This document shows, piece by piece, positions 62,243 through 64,000 of a DNA stretch of 64,000 nucleotides; the stretch's first letter is position 1; the number at the start of each line of letters is the position of its first letter. The position numbers were made by a program, and so were the translations under genes. The stretch is from UMGS1766 sp963597355 (GTDB taxonomy: Bacteria; Bacillota; Clostridia; Oscillospirales; Oscillospiraceae): contig CAVBPR010000019.1 in NCBI GenBank assembly GCA_963597355.1, positions 62,001-126,000 on the forward strand. The letters run 5' to 3'. The notes below the pieces were generated by a model. It saw only the letters and a program-made list of their open reading frames with translations, did no database searches and had not been told where the DNA came from.

Positions 62243-62700
62243 AACGATTCCACCTTTCTTAATATGTCCCAAGGGGCTGAGTTGTGGGCGGGTGGCGCCC
62301 CGCAGAAATGCAGGCGATGTGTCCCAGAACCAAGCCGGTGGGCGACAGAGCACAAAAACCTGTGCTCAGCCTTCACAGTCTATCATAAATAAAAAAGCTT
62401 GTAAAGAAGAACCTTTTAAAATCAACCGTATTTTTGCGGGAAAGCCGCCGCAAACAAACGAATGTCCGCTGTGAGCGGACATTCGAAAAAGAAAAACGAA
62501 AAAATTTTACAGATTGCCGGGAAGCGTAAAAGAAATGAAAAAAAAGCTTGCAATATAAGAAAATCTTTGTTAGTATAGATGCATTGAGACCGACGTCAAT
62601 TTGCACTGGCTTCGCAATCGCGTTGCCGGGGGGGTGCGAATCGATGTCGGCCTTTGTTTTTGACTGATGCACACGCTTGTGGGCTGCATGGCTGCCTCGA
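62243..62700. other. Intergenic region upstream of rpsO
   Basis: It holds no convincing protein gene. A hairpin, GAATGTCCGCT...AGCGGACATTC (62460-62484), followed on the minus strand by TTTGTTTG, may end the upstream minus-strand gene at 62701. A separate plus-strand promoter and hairpin RNA candidate lie at 62548-62661. Confidence 0.6.
62548..62661 (+). ncRNA. Candidate small hairpin RNA with its own promoter
   Basis: TTGCAA (62548-62553) and TAGTAT (62571-62576), 17 bp apart, precede a predicted start near 62583. The RNA would fold as one long stem: GACCGACGTCAATTTGCAC (62588-62606) pairs with GTGCGAATCGATGTCGGCC (to 62652) using G-U pairs and two mismatches. TTTGTTTTT follows as a terminator tract. 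About 75-80 nt. I do not recognise it as a known RNA family. Confidence 0.5.
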
Positions 62701-63018
62701 TTAAAGGAGGATAAACAGCCACACGACAGAAACGATTACAAGGGAGCCCAGCAGGCACAACCGGTCCATGCGCTCGGATGACTTCTTTTTGCCCTGCTTT
62801 GCACGAACCGGCCGGGGCTGCACTGCCTTTGGGACGGGTTTCCGGCGCCGGGGTGTGCCGCCGGTCCAGACGGACTCATCCACTTCCCAATGGAAGGTCA
62901 GTTCATCTCCGGCTGCTGCAGCCTGCCGACCCAGTACCCGATCCCGATAAGCGCAGAAATCGATCACATTATTTCGGCGGCGGGGGAATTCTGTTTTGCA
63001 GCAAGTGGTATTCATCAT
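62701..63018 (-). CDS. Small C-terminally anchored membrane protein, unknown function
   Basis: A 105-residue basic protein. The N-terminal part is soluble and Arg/Lys-rich (RRRNNVIDFCAYRDRVLGRQ), with a Pro-Arg-Lys-rich linker near residues 57-85. The last ~18 residues form a hydrophobic anchor (LGSLVIVSVVWLFILL). This tail-anchored layout resembles small uncharacterised Firmicutes proteins of cell division or envelope regions, but no family is recognised. The start at 63018 has GGGAGG about 9 bases upstream; a second ATG three bases on is equally possible. Confidence 0.7.
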   Translation of the reverse strand: MMNTTCCKTEFPRRRNNVIDFCAYRDRVLGRQAAAAGDELTFHWEVDESVWTGGTPRRRKPVPKAVQPRPVRAKQGKKKSSERMDRLCLLGSLVIVSVVWLFILL

Positions 63019-63083
63019 GAAGACGACCTCCCGTGAATTTCGTTATTAGGATAATAGCAGAAAGGATGTCCCAAAAAACGGAC

Positions 63084-63112
63084 TTGTTCCCGATAGCGGA
63101 AAAGAATATAAT
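63084..63112 (+). promoter_or_regulatory. Promoter of the DUF1002 gene
   Basis: TTGTTC (63084-63089) and TATAAT (63107-63112) are 17 bp apart, 45 bp before the start codon. Confidence 0.65.
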
Positions 63113-63157
63113 GTGGACGAACCAAGAGAACTACGATAAGAAAAGGAGCTACAAAGG

Positions 63158-64000
63158 ATGAAGTATTGGAAACGAATCCTGTCGCTGGTGCTGTGTGCTG
63201 CGACAATGGTGAGTGTATTGATGCTCCCTGCCGGGGCAGAGGAGGCGGACAGCAGCAAGCCCTACCTGGTGCTGGGAGAGGATTTGAACGCCGACCAGTT
63301 ATCCACGGTGCTGGATCTGCTGGGGGTGAAGGACCCGGAAAACTACAAGCAGAATTATAATGTATACTACACGACCAATGCAGAAGAGCATGAGCACTTT
63401 GACAACTATCTCTCTCAGTCTGTCATTGGCACAAAGGCCTACTCCAGCATTCTGCTTACACCGGGAGAAAAGGGCAGCGGCATTCACGTTACCACCCGGA
63501 ACATCAGCTACTGCACGGTGGAGATGTATCAGAACGCTTTGATCACCGCCGGTGTGTCCGATGTGGATCTGGTGGTTGCAGGCCCTACCAACATCAGCGG
63601 AACGGCGGCACTGGTCAGTGCGATGAAGGCCTATTCCATCATGACCGGAGAAGAACTGGACGACACCAGTGTTGACGCCGCCAACAACGAGATTGTGGTT
63701 ACCGGCGAGCTGGGCGAAGAGCTGGGGGATTCCGACAAGGCGGCGGAACTGGTTGCCGCGCTGAAGAATGAACTCTTTGCCGACGGAAAGAACATCACCG
63801 AGGACGACATCAACGAGGCAATTGATAAGGTGTGCCAGGAGCTGGGGATCACCATCAGCGACAGCCTGCGCCAGCAGATCATTGATCTGATGAAGAAGAT
63901 CGCCAATTCCAATTTCGATGTCTCCGCTCTGAAGGAGCAGGCAAAAGACCTGTTCAATCAGATTTCCAGCCTGGTAAACGACGTCAGCGGTGGAGATCCA
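63158..64000 (+). CDS. DUF1002 family secreted protein (partial, runs off the window)
   Basis: An open frame from the ATG at 63158 to the window end gives 281 residues. The signal peptide MKYWKRILSLVLCAATMVSV ends about residue 27 (A-G-A before EEADSS). The following region, with LVLGEDLNADQLSTVLDLLG and the LLTPGEKGSGIHVTTRNISY block, matches DUF1002 (YpuA-like) proteins, whose function is unknown. DVDLVVAGPTNISGTAALVS is another conserved part. The C-terminal part so far is helical and acidic. AGGAG lies 9 bases upstream. It is exported, probably acting at the cell surface. Confidence 0.85.
   Translation, partial: MKYWKRILSLVLCAATMVSVLMLPAGAEEADSSKPYLVLGEDLNADQLSTVLDLLGVKDPENYKQNYNVYYTTNAEEHEHFDNYLSQSVIGTKAYSSILLTPGEKGSGIHVTTRNISYCTVEMYQNALITAGVSDVDLVVAGPTNISGTAALVSAMKAYSIMTGEELDDTSVDAANNEIVVTGELGEELGDSDKAAELVAALKNELFADGKNITEDDINEAIDKVCQELGITISDSLRQQIIDLMKKIANSNFDVSALKEQAKDLFNQISSLVNDVSGGDP

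Noticed and set aside
62373..62672. Minus-strand frame of 99 codons upstream of rpsO
   Set aside because: It crosses two hairpins and the candidate small RNA, with no ribosome site and a non-protein-like composition.
1..64000. CRISPR array, tRNA or rRNA genes
   Set aside because: No regularly spaced repeats, T-loop/acceptor patterns or rRNA segments were noticed on reading both strands. A tRNAscan or CRISPR search would settle it.

Overview
The window looks like a chromosome segment from a gut-type Clostridia bacterium, most likely Oscillospirales/Ruminococcaceae-like. This is inferred from a moderately GC-rich genome with strong G/C bias at third codon positions, Gram-positive sigma-A type promoters (several TTGnnn-16/17-TATAAT), a meso-diaminopimelate type MurE, clostridial families (DUF3048, DUF4364, CmpB-like permease, 2-hydroxyacyl-CoA dehydratase activase) and the absence of any outer-membrane gene. 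No rRNA, tRNA or CRISPR array was seen.

Layout. 1-3.2 kb: a partial TetR regulator, dapF-murE (cell-wall DAP pathway) and a small 2[4Fe-4S] ferredoxin. 3.3-11.7 kb: a near-complete arginine operon, argG-argH-(86-aa unknown)-argC-argJ-argB-argD-argF, behind a promoter with two ArgR/AhrC-like ARG boxes. 11.8-18.1 kb: DUF3048 lipoprotein, DUF4364 protein, CmpB-like membrane protein, MBL-fold hydrolase, ychF, an HD protein, a PAP2 phosphatase and a copper-type CsoR repressor. 18.2-18.7 kb: a truncated IS3-family remnant beside the 3' end of a broken gene. 18.7-30.4 kb: a thioesterase pair, a two-gene (split) acyl-CoA dehydratase activase, icd, an OmpR-type two-component system and a foldase-like lipoprotein. 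30.5-40.5 kb: housekeeping genes mfd, pth, prs, a glmU with a degenerate first domain, a small P-loop protein, pgi and pta. 40.6-42.7 kb: a metal P-type ATPase with a 55-aa membrane partner, under a promoter carrying two CsoR-like operators. 59.6-64 kb: pnp, rpsO, a candidate small RNA, a small membrane protein and a partial DUF1002 protein.

The striking region is 43.2-58.3 kb: eight tightly packed minus-strand genes, visibly more AT-rich than their surroundings, flanked by a frameshifted gene remnant on one side and an IS3-family remnant on the other. In transcription order they encode a 2392-aa DUF4011/SF1 helicase with a nuclease-like domain, a Ser/Thr kinase, a coiled-coil protein, a zinc-ribbon FHA protein, a radical-SAM protein, a ClpB-like AAA+ ATPase, a PP2C phosphatase and a DUF4236 protein. 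The kinase, phosphatase and FHA reader form a complete phospho-threonine signalling set that could control the helicase-nuclease and the AAA+ machine. I infer a regulated conflict or stress system, possibly anti-phage. I cannot tell from sequence alone whether it has been described.
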